Under the pieces are notes generated by a model. It saw nothing but the letters and a program-made list of their open reading frames with translations, was not told the origin of the DNA and did not search any database. From Polynucleobacter meluiroseus (GTDB lineage Bacteria > Verrucomicrobiota > Verrucomicrobiia > Opitutales > UBA953): a DNA stretch of 9,364 nucleotides. Location: contig CALPIW020000040.1 of assembly GCA_943323725.2 (NCBI GenBank), forward strand, positions 1 to 9,364. Reading direction: 5' to 3'. The translations under genes and the position numbers were made by a program. Positions 1 through 5,691 of this stretch are shown piece after piece; within the stretch, counting starts at the first letter, position 1; each line of letters starts with the position of its first letter.

Positions 1-318
1 ATCCTTCCCGGCCATCGTCACGCGCGAACCCAGCTGCGGACAGAGGTCAAGCTCCTCGCGACGGATGCGCAGCTGGCGCATCAGCTTCACCAAGGGCGCG
101 CCCTTCGCGCCTTCCGGCACCCAGTTGGTCAGCGCGTGCAGGCCGACGTCATATTTCCGCTTACCACGGGCGTAGAAGGAATTCAGGCCGCCGGGGGCGT
201 TATGTCGCTCCAAGACAAGGACCTTCCTTCCGAACATCCCCAGCCGCACGGCGGCGGCGAGTCCGGACATGCCCGCTCCGATGATGACGGCGTCGTAATG
301 GGTGGCGGCAGTGGACAC
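1..318 (-). CDS. FAD-dependent oxidoreductase, phytoene desaturase/retinol saturase-like (N-terminal 106 residues, runs off left edge)
   Basis: Only the first 106 codons are in the window. The GTG start at 318 is the only candidate before the nucleotide-binding motif, because an in-frame TGA lies upstream at 351-349. Seen: a Rossmann dinucleotide-binding fold opening with DAVIIGAGMSGLAAAVRL (residues 9-26), the second-strand acidic residue E37 in VLVLERH that would hold the FAD ribose, then APGGLNSFYARGKRKYDVG (41-59). That last block corresponds to the PGG...F..DVG region typical of CrtI-type desaturases, retinol saturases and related flavin amine oxidases. The family oxidises or isomerises polyenes and other hydrophobic substrates. 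The substrate-determining part is outside the window, so carotenoid function is only a possibility. It is the last visible gene of the minus-strand cluster, 43 nt after the GT9 stop, with no obvious Shine-Dalgarno. Confidence 0.85.
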   Translation of the reverse strand, partial: MSTAATHYDAVIIGAGMSGLAAAVRLGMFGRKVLVLERHNAPGGLNSFYARGKRKYDVGLHALTNWVPEGAKGAPLVKLMRQLRIRREELDLCPQLGSRVTMAGKD

Positions 319-361
319 GGGGCTAATGTCGGCGTTGCGCGGACCAGGTCAAGCGACGCCC

Positions 362-1360
362 TCAGGGCGTCGTGATGCGCAGGACCTCCTCCGCGGCCTG
401 CGTGACCTGCTGGGCGGTGATCCGGGCCAAAGCGCGGTCCATCCGGGCGAGATATTCGGCGCGAGGTTCGCCGGGGAAGACCGTGGTGTCGACGCGTACC
501 ACCCGGTGCACGGCGCCCCACGGACGAGCCCGGGCGTAGTCGGATGGACCGAAGACGCCGACGACGGGCGTGCCGACCGCCGCGGCGAGCTGCAGGACGG
601 AAGAATCGGCGCCCAGGAAAAGGCGGGATTCCTTGATGAGCCGGGCGAGCTGCGCGAACCGTAGACGGCCGCCGGTCGACATCGCGACGGGGCCGATCAG
701 GCCGCAGAGGGCTTCGGCCATGATACGCTCGGCGCCGCCCGGTCCGGCCGAGACGACGATGCGTTCGACCGCGCGGGAGGCGACGAGCTCGCGGGCGACG
801 ACGGCCCACTTGTCGATCTCGAGGATGCGCTCCGGCCGCGTCGCGCCGGGATGGATCACGGCGAAACGGCCTTCCTCCAGCATCATCCCGTGCTCCTGCA
901 TGCGCGAAGACGAGAACCACATCGCCGGCGTCTCAGCGTGGAAGCCGAGCACGCGCGAAAGCACCTCGTGGTCGCGGGCGGCCTCATGCGGGTCGACGGC
1001 GGCGCCGAAGACCTGCTGATGCATGAGCGGACGAAGGAAGAACGGCGCGTGTCCGCCGCAGGCGCGCACGCCGGCGCCGCTGAGCGCCACGAGGCGGTTC
1101 GCCAGCCAATGACCGCCCAGCGCGATGGCGACGTCGAAGCGCTGCCGACGCAGCCGCGAGATGAGCGCCAGATGAGAGCCTTCGGGGCCGAAGCCGATGG
1201 TCTCGACGACCGCCGGACAGCCCTCGAGGGCGGGCTCGGAACCGGGAGTGGTGACGAAGGTGACCTGCGCGCCCGGATGCCGCTCGCGGATCGTGCGCAG
1301 ACCCGCCGTCGCGGCCAACGCGCCGCGCAGTCCGGTGAACTTGACGACTAGCAGCCGCAT
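362..1360 (-). CDS. Glycosyltransferase family 9 (ADP-heptose:LPS heptosyltransferase-like) with altered active-site motifs
   Basis: A 332-residue protein of normal length for GT9 (WaaC/WaaF/WaaQ). I chose ATG 1360: it begins MRLLVVKF, as in heptosyltransferases, and sits 1 nt after the upstream ABC gene stop. A longer in-frame start at 1459 would overlap that gene and add a non-homologous N-terminus. Seen: N-terminal Rossmann domain (1-150), then the C-terminal domain with FAVIHPGATRPERILEIDKW (166-185), IVVSAGPGGAERI (201-213) and FLGADSSVLQLAAAVGTPVV (248-267) followed by GVFGPSD. Known: family members move a heptose or other sugar from a nucleotide donor to the lipid A core on the cytoplasmic face. 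Odd: G13 stands where E. coli WaaC has catalytic Asp13, and Q257 stands at the usual DSGxxH histidine. It may use another donor or acceptor, or be inactive. The MsbA-like exporter next door supports an envelope glycolipid role. Confidence 0.85.
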   Translation of the reverse strand: MRLLVVKFTGLRGALAATAGLRTIRERHPGAQVTFVTTPGSEPALEGCPAVVETIGFGPEGSHLALISRLRRQRFDVAIALGGHWLANRLVALSGAGVRACGGHAPFFLRPLMHQQVFGAAVDPHEAARDHEVLSRVLGFHAETPAMWFSSSRMQEHGMMLEEGRFAVIHPGATRPERILEIDKWAVVARELVASRAVERIVVSAGPGGAERIMAEALCGLIGPVAMSTGGRLRFAQLARLIKESRLFLGADSSVLQLAAAVGTPVVGVFGPSDYARARPWGAVHRVVRVDTTVFPGEPRAEYLARMDRALARITAQQVTQAAEEVLRITTP

Positions 1361-1361
1361 C

Positions 1362-3167
1362 TCAGGCGAGATTCTTGGACTGATTGTCCCAGAGGCGCCG
1401 GAACAACTCGGAAGAAGCGTAGACCGCCTCGCGCGGGCCGTCCGCCACGATGCGACCACCGTCGAAGACCAGCACGCGGCCGACGTCGCGGATGGTGCTG
1501 AAGCGGTGCGCGACGATCAACGTCGTGCGCCCTTTCATCAGGAGCGCGAGCGACTGCTGGATGCTGCGCTCGGTGTCCGTGTCGAGGGCCGACGTGGCCT
1601 CGTCGAGGATGAGCACCGGGGCGTCCTTGAGGAAGGCGCGGGCGATCGAGACACGCTGGCGCTGGCCGCCGGAAAGGCGTCCGCCGCGCTCGCCGACCTT
1701 GGTCTGGAAACCTTCGGGCTGGGCCTCGATGAAGTCGAGCGCGCCGGCGAGACGGGCGGCCTCGCGGACTTCGGCGTCGGTCGCCGCCGGCCGGCCGAGG
1801 CGGATGTTCTCGAGGATCGATTCGTTGAAGAGGACCGGCTCCTGGGAGACCAAGGCGATGTTCGCGCGGAGGTCGGCCTGACGGACGGAACGCAGATCCT
1901 GGCCGTCGATGCGGATCACGCCCTGCTGGGGGTCGAAGAACCGCGGCACCAGGTTGACGAAGGTGCTTTTGCCCGCGCCGCTGGGACCGACGAGCGCGAC
2001 GGATTGGCCGGCGGGGATGCTCAGGGTGACGCCGGCCAGCACCGGCTCGGCGCCGTAACCGAAATTCACGCTGACGAACTCCAGGTCGCCGCGCACGCGG
2101 GCGAGCGGGCGGGCGTCGGCGGCGTCGGGGACCTCGCTCCGGGCCCGCAGGATCTCCTCGAGCCGGGCCAGTCCGGGCGCGGCCATGCTGAGGCGGCTGG
2201 TGACGTTGCCGAGGCGCTTGATGGGGCCGTAGGCGAAATAGAAGGCGACGATGAGCGACAGCAGCTCCGGCAAGGTGAAGCCTCCCGCGGCGCCGAAACC
2301 GATGGCGGCGGCGATGCCCGACGCCGCGGTCAGTTCGATCAACGGCGAGAGGACCTTCTCATAGCGGACGAGCTTGCCTTGGATCCGCAGGCCTTCGCGG
2401 CTCGCCGCATCGAAACGAAGCCCTTCGCGCTCCTGCAGGCCATAGGCCCTGATCTCGCGGGCCGACTGCAGGTTCTCGACGGCGATGCTGTTCAGGTCGG
2501 AAGAAGAGATGAGTCCCTGCTGGGTGCGGCGCTGGATGCGAAGGGCGACCGAGCGGACCATCAGCACCGCCAGCGGCACGACGAGCAGGCAGGTGAGGAA
2601 CCAGAAGCCGCTGTCATGCGAGAAGCAGACCCAGATGACGTAGCCCAAGGCGAAGACCAGCGTCAGCGGCTGGACGATCAGGTCATTGGACACGTCGACC
2701 AGCACCAGCCGGACGGAGTTGGCGTCCGTGATCAGCCGCGCCATCAGGTCGCCGACGGAGTGGCGACCGAAGAAACCCAGGTGCATCTGCTGCAAGCGAC
2801 CGAAGACGTCGCGCCGGACCGCCTCGATGACGCGCAGACCCGCGAGGTTCAGCAGGTAGGTCGAAAAGAACTCGCCGAGCCCGCGGATCAGCATGACCAC
2901 CGGGAGGAAGGCGACCGCGAACAGCATCTCATGCCCTTTCGGCAGGTAAAGGATCGCACCGCCGCCGAAACGCTCCGGCCACGAAAGCAAGGGGGCCGCG
3001 CGGGCGGCTTCGTCGCCGAAGACCGCGGGCAGGACCTTGCCCATGAGGAACGGCAGCCCGAAGGCGTTGGCGGCCGCGAAGACGATGGCCGCCAGCAAGG
3101 ACAGGACCAGCAGCGTACGGCTCCCCTTCAGGTAGGGCAGGTAAAGCTGGTAACGGCCTCGGAACAC
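1362..3167 (-). CDS. MsbA-like ABC exporter (fused transmembrane and ATPase domains)
   Basis: A 601-residue half-transporter that should work as a homodimer in the inner membrane. Seen: an ABC type-1 membrane domain (about 1-330) with six hydrophobic segments near 17-44, 82-106, 158-182, 186-206, 272-294 and 301-320. An ATPase domain follows (about 360-601) with Walker A GPSGAGKST (394-402), Q-loop Q442 in VSQEPVLF, signature LSGGQ (498-502), Walker B VLILDE (518-523), D-loop SALD (526-529) and switch His554. All catalytic residues are present, so it should be active. Family members flip lipid A-core, other lipids, peptides or drugs. The lipid assignment rests on overall MsbA resemblance and the GT9 gene 1 nt downstream (TGAGATG). 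The start is GTG 3167, with no in-frame ATG upstream. A G-rich stretch just before it could act as a ribosome site but lies in a potential hairpin. Substrate unproven. Confidence 0.9.
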   Translation of the reverse strand: MFRGRYQLYLPYLKGSRTLLVLSLLAAIVFAAANAFGLPFLMGKVLPAVFGDEAARAAPLLSWPERFGGGAILYLPKGHEMLFAVAFLPVVMLIRGLGEFFSTYLLNLAGLRVIEAVRRDVFGRLQQMHLGFFGRHSVGDLMARLITDANSVRLVLVDVSNDLIVQPLTLVFALGYVIWVCFSHDSGFWFLTCLLVVPLAVLMVRSVALRIQRRTQQGLISSSDLNSIAVENLQSAREIRAYGLQEREGLRFDAASREGLRIQGKLVRYEKVLSPLIELTAASGIAAAIGFGAAGGFTLPELLSLIVAFYFAYGPIKRLGNVTSRLSMAAPGLARLEEILRARSEVPDAADARPLARVRGDLEFVSVNFGYGAEPVLAGVTLSIPAGQSVALVGPSGAGKSTFVNLVPRFFDPQQGVIRIDGQDLRSVRQADLRANIALVSQEPVLFNESILENIRLGRPAATDAEVREAARLAGALDFIEAQPEGFQTKVGERGGRLSGGQRQRVSIARAFLKDAPVLILDEATSALDTDTERSIQQSLALLMKGRTTLIVAHRFSTIRDVGRVLVFDGGRIVADGPREAVYASSELFRRLWDNQSKNLA

Positions 3168-3193
3168 GCCCCCAGCGTGGCGAACGGGGGGCG
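3167..3193 (-). promoter_or_regulatory. Potential hairpin over the translation start of the ABC exporter gene
   Basis: CGCCCCC at 3167-3173 and GGGGGCG at 3187-3193 are perfect inverse complements, 7 bp around a 13-nt loop. On the mRNA the structure takes in the G-run just before the GTG start and the first base of that codon, so it could limit initiation. There is no U-tract, so it is a poor terminator candidate for the TerC gene that ends at 3216. A 7-bp all-GC stem can arise by chance in such GC-rich DNA. Confidence 0.25.
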
Positions 3194-3215
3194 AGGAGGA
3201 AATACCAAACCGAGG

Positions 3216-4262
3216 CTATTTCTTCTTCGGGAAGGCCACGGAGAACGCGATGGCCAAGGCCAAGGTGAGTCCGATGACCGAGAGCGAGAACTCCGTGGGC
3301 AAATGGACGCGGCCGTGGTCGACGAAGCGCGCCGGCATCCAGGAGGCGAACTGTCCGGCAGGCTGACCCAATCCGGCCGCCCACGGCAGGATCATCTTGA
3401 GGCCGATGAAGACGAGGACGAAGGCGAGGGCGGGCTTGAGGAAGCGGAAATACTGCATGAAGCCGGCGAGGGCGAAATACATGGAGCGCAGCCCCATGAT
3501 CGCGAAGATGTTCGAGGTGAAGGCGACGAAGCGCTTCTCCTCGATCGGCAGGTCCGGAGGCAGGATGCCGAGGACGGCCGGGATGGAATCGATCGCGAAG
3601 ATCAGGTCGGTGCCCTCGACCACGATCAGCACCAGGAAGAGGGGCGTGAAGCGGCGGACACCGTCCTCCTTGACCCAGAACTTATTACCATGCAGATGCG
3701 GCGTGAGCGGGAAGAATTTCCGGGCGACCTTGACGAAGAGGTTCTCGTCCATGCCCTTGCCTTCATGTTCGTCGCGGGAGAGCGCCAGCTTGACGCCGGT
3801 GAACAGAAGGAAGAGGCCGAAGACCGGGAGCAGCCAGGTGAAGCTCTCGACGGCCGCGACCCCGGCGACGATGAAGGCCGCCCGCATGGCGACCGCTCCG
3901 ATGATGCCCCAGAACAAGACGCGGTGCTGGAGATGGTCCGGGATCTTGAAGTGGGCGAAGACGAGGATGAAGATGAACAGGTTGTCGACCGAGAGGGCGA
4001 GTTCCAGGACGTAGCCGGCGGCGAACAGCTGGGCGTCTTCCGGGCCGCGCCAGGCGGAGAGCAGGAATCCGAAGGCGACCGCCAGGGAGACCCAGACGAC
4101 ACACCAAGCCACCGCCTCCTTGAAGGAAGGCTTGTGGTCGGTCTTATTGAAGACCCCCAGGTCAAGGGCCAGCATGCTGGCGACGAAGCCAAGGAAGGCG
4201 ACCCAGGCCCACACCGGAATCACCAAAGGGGCTTCGGCCAGGACGGAAACAGGAATAACCAT
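3216..4262 (-). CDS. TerC/Alx-family integral membrane protein (probable metal-ion exporter)
   Basis: A 348-residue polytopic inner-membrane protein of usual length for the longer TerC/Alx group. Seen: about eight or nine hydrophobic segments (near 15-37, 52-70, 79-103, 115-137, 142-161, 206-230, 245-268, 276-297, 324-344) and the acidic membrane motifs that define the family: ELALSVDNLFIF (87-98, D93), VEGTDLIFAIDSIPAV (215-230, D219 and D225) and TSNIFAIMGLRSMYF (249-263). The middle loop (about 162-205) is hydrophilic and His-rich in part (HLHGNK), and the chain ends in KKK. Known: relatives include E. coli Alx, linked to manganese and alkaline pH, and TerC of tellurite-resistance clusters. 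Manganese or other divalent-metal export is the best guess here. No other ter genes are nearby, so tellurite resistance is not supported. ATG 4262 is preceded by no clear Shine-Dalgarno. It is probably the first gene of the minus-strand cluster, 48 nt before the exporter. Confidence 0.9.
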   Translation of the reverse strand: MVIPVSVLAEAPLVIPVWAWVAFLGFVASMLALDLGVFNKTDHKPSFKEAVAWCVVWVSLAVAFGFLLSAWRGPEDAQLFAAGYVLELALSVDNLFIFILVFAHFKIPDHLQHRVLFWGIIGAVAMRAAFIVAGVAAVESFTWLLPVFGLFLLFTGVKLALSRDEHEGKGMDENLFVKVARKFFPLTPHLHGNKFWVKEDGVRRFTPLFLVLIVVEGTDLIFAIDSIPAVLGILPPDLPIEEKRFVAFTSNIFAIMGLRSMYFALAGFMQYFRFLKPALAFVLVFIGLKMILPWAAGLGQPAGQFASWMPARFVDHGRVHLPTEFSLSVIGLTLALAIAFSVAFPKKK

Positions 4263-4281
4263 GCATAAGGACTTGGCCGAA

Positions 4282-4349
4282 ACCGAGGGGAGTCAAGCCA
4301 GCCTGCCGATGCGGGCTTGCCCGCCCGCCCGGGAGCAGGCTAACTCGGT
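4282..4349. repeat. Three nested inverted repeats in the intergenic region between the TerC gene and tRNA-Arg
   Basis: Outer arms are ACCGAG (4282-4287) and CTCGGT (4344-4349), middle arms AGCCTGC (4300-4306) and GCAGGCT (4335-4341), and the inner element is GCGGGCTTGCCCGC (4311-4324). All three nest around one centre and fill most of the 92-nt gap between divergently transcribed genes. On the minus strand they could form a structured 5' leader for the TerC gene, but that needs a promoter inside or beyond the tRNA. Alternatively they could be a protein-binding or cruciform site. I did not recognise the conserved yybP-ykoY (manganese riboswitch) core. A weak plus-strand promoter for the tRNA (TTGCCC 4317-4322, 18 nt, TAACTC 4341-4346) overlaps the repeats. 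A TTGACT at 4296-4291 on the minus strand has no convincing -10. Confidence 0.4.
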
Positions 4350-4354
4350 ACCGC

Positions 4355-4426
4355 GTTCCCGTAGTTCAACGGATAGAACATTGGTTTCCTAAACCGAGGA
4401 TGTGGGTTCGATTCCCGCCGGGGACA
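4355..4426 (+). tRNA. tRNA-Arg (anticodon CCT)
   Basis: Folds as a complete cloverleaf of 72 nt. Acceptor GTTCCCG (4355-4361) pairs with CGGGGAC (4419-4425) with one T-G wobble. D-stem GTTC (4364-4367) pairs with GAAC (4376-4379) around a loop carrying the conserved GG. Anticodon stem TTGGT (4381-4385) pairs with ACCGA (4393-4397) around loop TTCCTAA, which puts CCT at 4388-4390. The variable loop is 4 nt. The T-stem GTGGG/CCCGC encloses TTCGATT, and the discriminator is A4426. No CCA is encoded, so it must be added enzymatically. This species reads AGG, a rare Arg codon in GC-rich genomes. It stands alone, divergent from the TerC gene and convergent with the gene ending at 4443. Confidence 0.95.
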
Positions 4427-4441
4427 GCGCCGCGGAGGCGC
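4427..4441 (+). terminator. Short GC hairpin at the 3' end of tRNA-Arg, possibly shared with the convergent gene
   Basis: GCGCC (4427-4431) and GGCGC (4437-4441) form a perfect 5-bp stem with a GCGGA loop directly after the tRNA discriminator base. It is 1 nt from the stop codon (4443-4445) of the convergent gene, so either transcript could use it. There is no U-tract on either strand, so intrinsic termination is doubtful. It may instead help 3' processing. Confidence 0.3.
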
Positions 4442-4442
4442 G

Positions 4443-5600
4443 CTACCGCTTGAGACGATAGCCCTGGACGCGCGCTGCCGGCGAACGACGGTAGATTGAG
4501 TCGACGTCCTTGAGTTGCATGAGGGCCCAGGCCGCGAGGATGCTGTCACCGTTCTTCGTCAGGACGATATCATCCGCGACATAGACACAAGTATGCAAAC
4601 CCTCTGCTTCCTCGAGGAAGCAGAGGACGTCGCCGAAACGGTAGGGCGGGTCCACGACCTCGTAGTTCTTCAGGAGATGCTCCGAAGCCAGCCTAGGATC
4701 CAGGAAGACGTCGTTAGGCGTGAGGTTGAAGAAATTCAACGAGGTCCAATGGCAGTCCGGGAACCGCCCCTTGAGACCGAGGTCCATCTCGGGGAAAGTA
4801 TAGGTGCGCTGCCGGAAAATCGAAGGCAGGAAATGGGTGATGTCGACCGTCTGACGGGCGCGACGTTGGGTGATCGCACGGACGAAAGCCAGGCGCGGCG
4901 CATCGGTCTGGCCAGCCGACCAGTAATCGATGAAAGCCTGACGGTCGGTCGTAAGCGGCAACCTCAGCTCGACGACGAGACTGCGCACGCGCGTGATGGC
5001 GCGGAAGACGGACGTGAGCTCTTCGTCGGAACTGGCCAACGAGAGCAGAGCCTGCACGTCGCTGAAAACAAGGGCGGCTCCGCGCCGCCAGAGCAGCTTT
5101 CTGAACAACGCCTGCTGGGCGGGGGTGAGGGTGACGCCTTGGAGCCAGTCGTCGACGTCGCCGCCGAGGATAAAGACCGGGTCACGCTGATACTCGTTGG
5201 CGGCATGCTTGGCCAGTTCCAGATAGAGGGCTCCGCGCGCCTCCGGGCCGATCGCCTGCAGGTCGGAGAGTTCCGGCAGGATCACTACGCTGTTGCCGCT
5301 GGCGGCCATGCGCACCGGACTGATAAGCCGTTCGATGACTTCGGCCGGCACGTTCGCCCGGGCCATGATCTCACGGACACCGCCGGGTGTCGTCTGCTCG
5401 AAGGTCCAGCGGGTGACCTTGGTGGGCTTGGCCACCAGGGCCAGCAAGGCTTCAGGAGGCTCCAGGTAAACCGTGCGGACCTCCAGTTCGCCCCAGGGCC
5501 CCGGCTTGGCGGTCCAGACGGGCTCGGCCGCGAACAAGCCGGCGGCGCCGAGGCACGAGGCGGAGAAGAGAACAAAGGATAGCGACGACCGAAGGGACAC
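4443..5600 (-). CDS. Exported protein of unknown function with a probable NlpC/P60-like C-terminal domain
   Basis: A 385-residue protein. The start is GTG 5600, with an in-frame TAA just upstream (5609-5607). Seen: a Sec signal peptide (about 1-25, hydrophobic core FVLFSASCLGAAGLF, likely cut near AEP). Cys16 lacks a lipobox, so it is probably not a lipoprotein. The middle region (about 40-260) is one I do not recognise. It contains VREIMARANVPAEVIERL (75-92) and an RxxFIDYW-type segment (220-227). The C-terminus has the layout of papain-like NlpC/P60 hydrolases: PDCHWTSLNF (281-290) with candidate nucleophile C283, then GDVLCFLEE (323-331), then HTCVYVADDIVLTKNG (336-351) with candidate H336, resembling the family's HxxIYxGD...H strand pair. 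That fold suggests an envelope peptidase or amidase, but it is inferred by eye. Its neighbours give no clue. The coding sequence contains a 26-bp perfect palindrome at 4601-4626. Confidence 0.8.
   Translation of the reverse strand: MSLRSSLSFVLFSASCLGAAGLFAAEPVWTAKPGPWGELEVRTVYLEPPEALLALVAKPTKVTRWTFEQTTPGGVREIMARANVPAEVIERLISPVRMAASGNSVVILPELSDLQAIGPEARGALYLELAKHAANEYQRDPVFILGGDVDDWLQGVTLTPAQQALFRKLLWRRGAALVFSDVQALLSLASSDEELTSVFRAITRVRSLVVELRLPLTTDRQAFIDYWSAGQTDAPRLAFVRAITQRRARQTVDITHFLPSIFRQRTYTFPEMDLGLKGRFPDCHWTSLNFFNLTPNDVFLDPRLASEHLLKNYEVVDPPYRFGDVLCFLEEAEGLHTCVYVADDIVLTKNGDSILAAWALMQLKDVDSIYRRSPAARVQGYRLKR
4601..4626. repeat. 26-bp perfect palindrome inside a coding sequence
   Basis: The arm CCTCTGCTTCCTC (4601-4613) is followed with no spacer by its exact reverse complement (4614-4626), centred on CTCGAG. 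In RNA it would give an 11-bp stem with a UCGA tetraloop. It encodes residues V325 to G334 (around CFLEEAE) of the minus-strand protein, in the expected turn between the GDVLCF and HTCVYV strands. Both DNA strands therefore read CFLEEAE in one frame. About 1 in 7,000 windows of this size would hold such a perfect 13-bp-arm palindrome by chance. Confidence 0.95.
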
Positions 5601-5691
5601 GCTGTTTTAACATCCGTAAAACCATCAAGTTCCAACAAAAATATCATGGCGAGCCGCGGTAGGGTCGACGGAGGTTTCGCATTGTAGGGCG
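5601..5691. promoter_or_regulatory. AT-rich divergent promoter region between the NlpC/P60-like gene and the NYN gene
   Basis: Positions 5601-5647 are strikingly AT-rich against GC-rich surroundings and separate two outward-transcribed genes. Plus strand: TATCAT at 5642-5647 is a good -10 match, without a convincing -35, and would start RNA near 5654. Minus strand: TTGGAA (5635-5630), 17 nt, then TGTTAA (5612-5607) would start RNA almost at the GTG 5600, which would make a leaderless message. These are eye matches to the sigma-70 consensus only. GGAGG at 5670-5674 is 17 nt before the NYN start at 5692, too far for a normal ribosome site. Confidence 0.35.

Noticed and set aside
362..1459. A longer GT9 protein starting at 1459.
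   Set aside because: The extra 33 residues overlap the exporter gene and do not resemble the family, whose N-terminus matches from the ATG at 1360.
3216..4262. A tellurite-resistance locus, based on the TerC-family gene.
   Set aside because: No terB, terD, terE or other ter partner is present, and most solitary TerC/Alx proteins are linked to metal-ion or pH homeostasis.
1197..4268. A plus-strand open frame of more than 1,000 codons running opposite the TerC, ABC exporter and GT9 genes.
   Set aside because: It is antisense to three well-supported genes. Its translation is a low-complexity Asp/Glu/Arg/Gly mix, as expected from the mirror of GC-rich codon use, and has no recognisable domain.
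3207..4399. Three direct copies of AAACCGAGG (3207-3215, 4280-4288 and 4391-4399, the last in the tRNA anticodon arm) flanking the TerC gene, which might mark an integrated element.
   Set aside because: The shared core is only 9 bp. By simple arithmetic about two 9-mers with three copies are expected by chance in a window this size, and there is no integrase or other mobility gene.
4340..4549. A minus-strand 69-codon open frame across the tRNA.
   Set aside because: It is the antisense of tRNA-Arg plus the 3' end of the neighbouring gene, a common false protein call.
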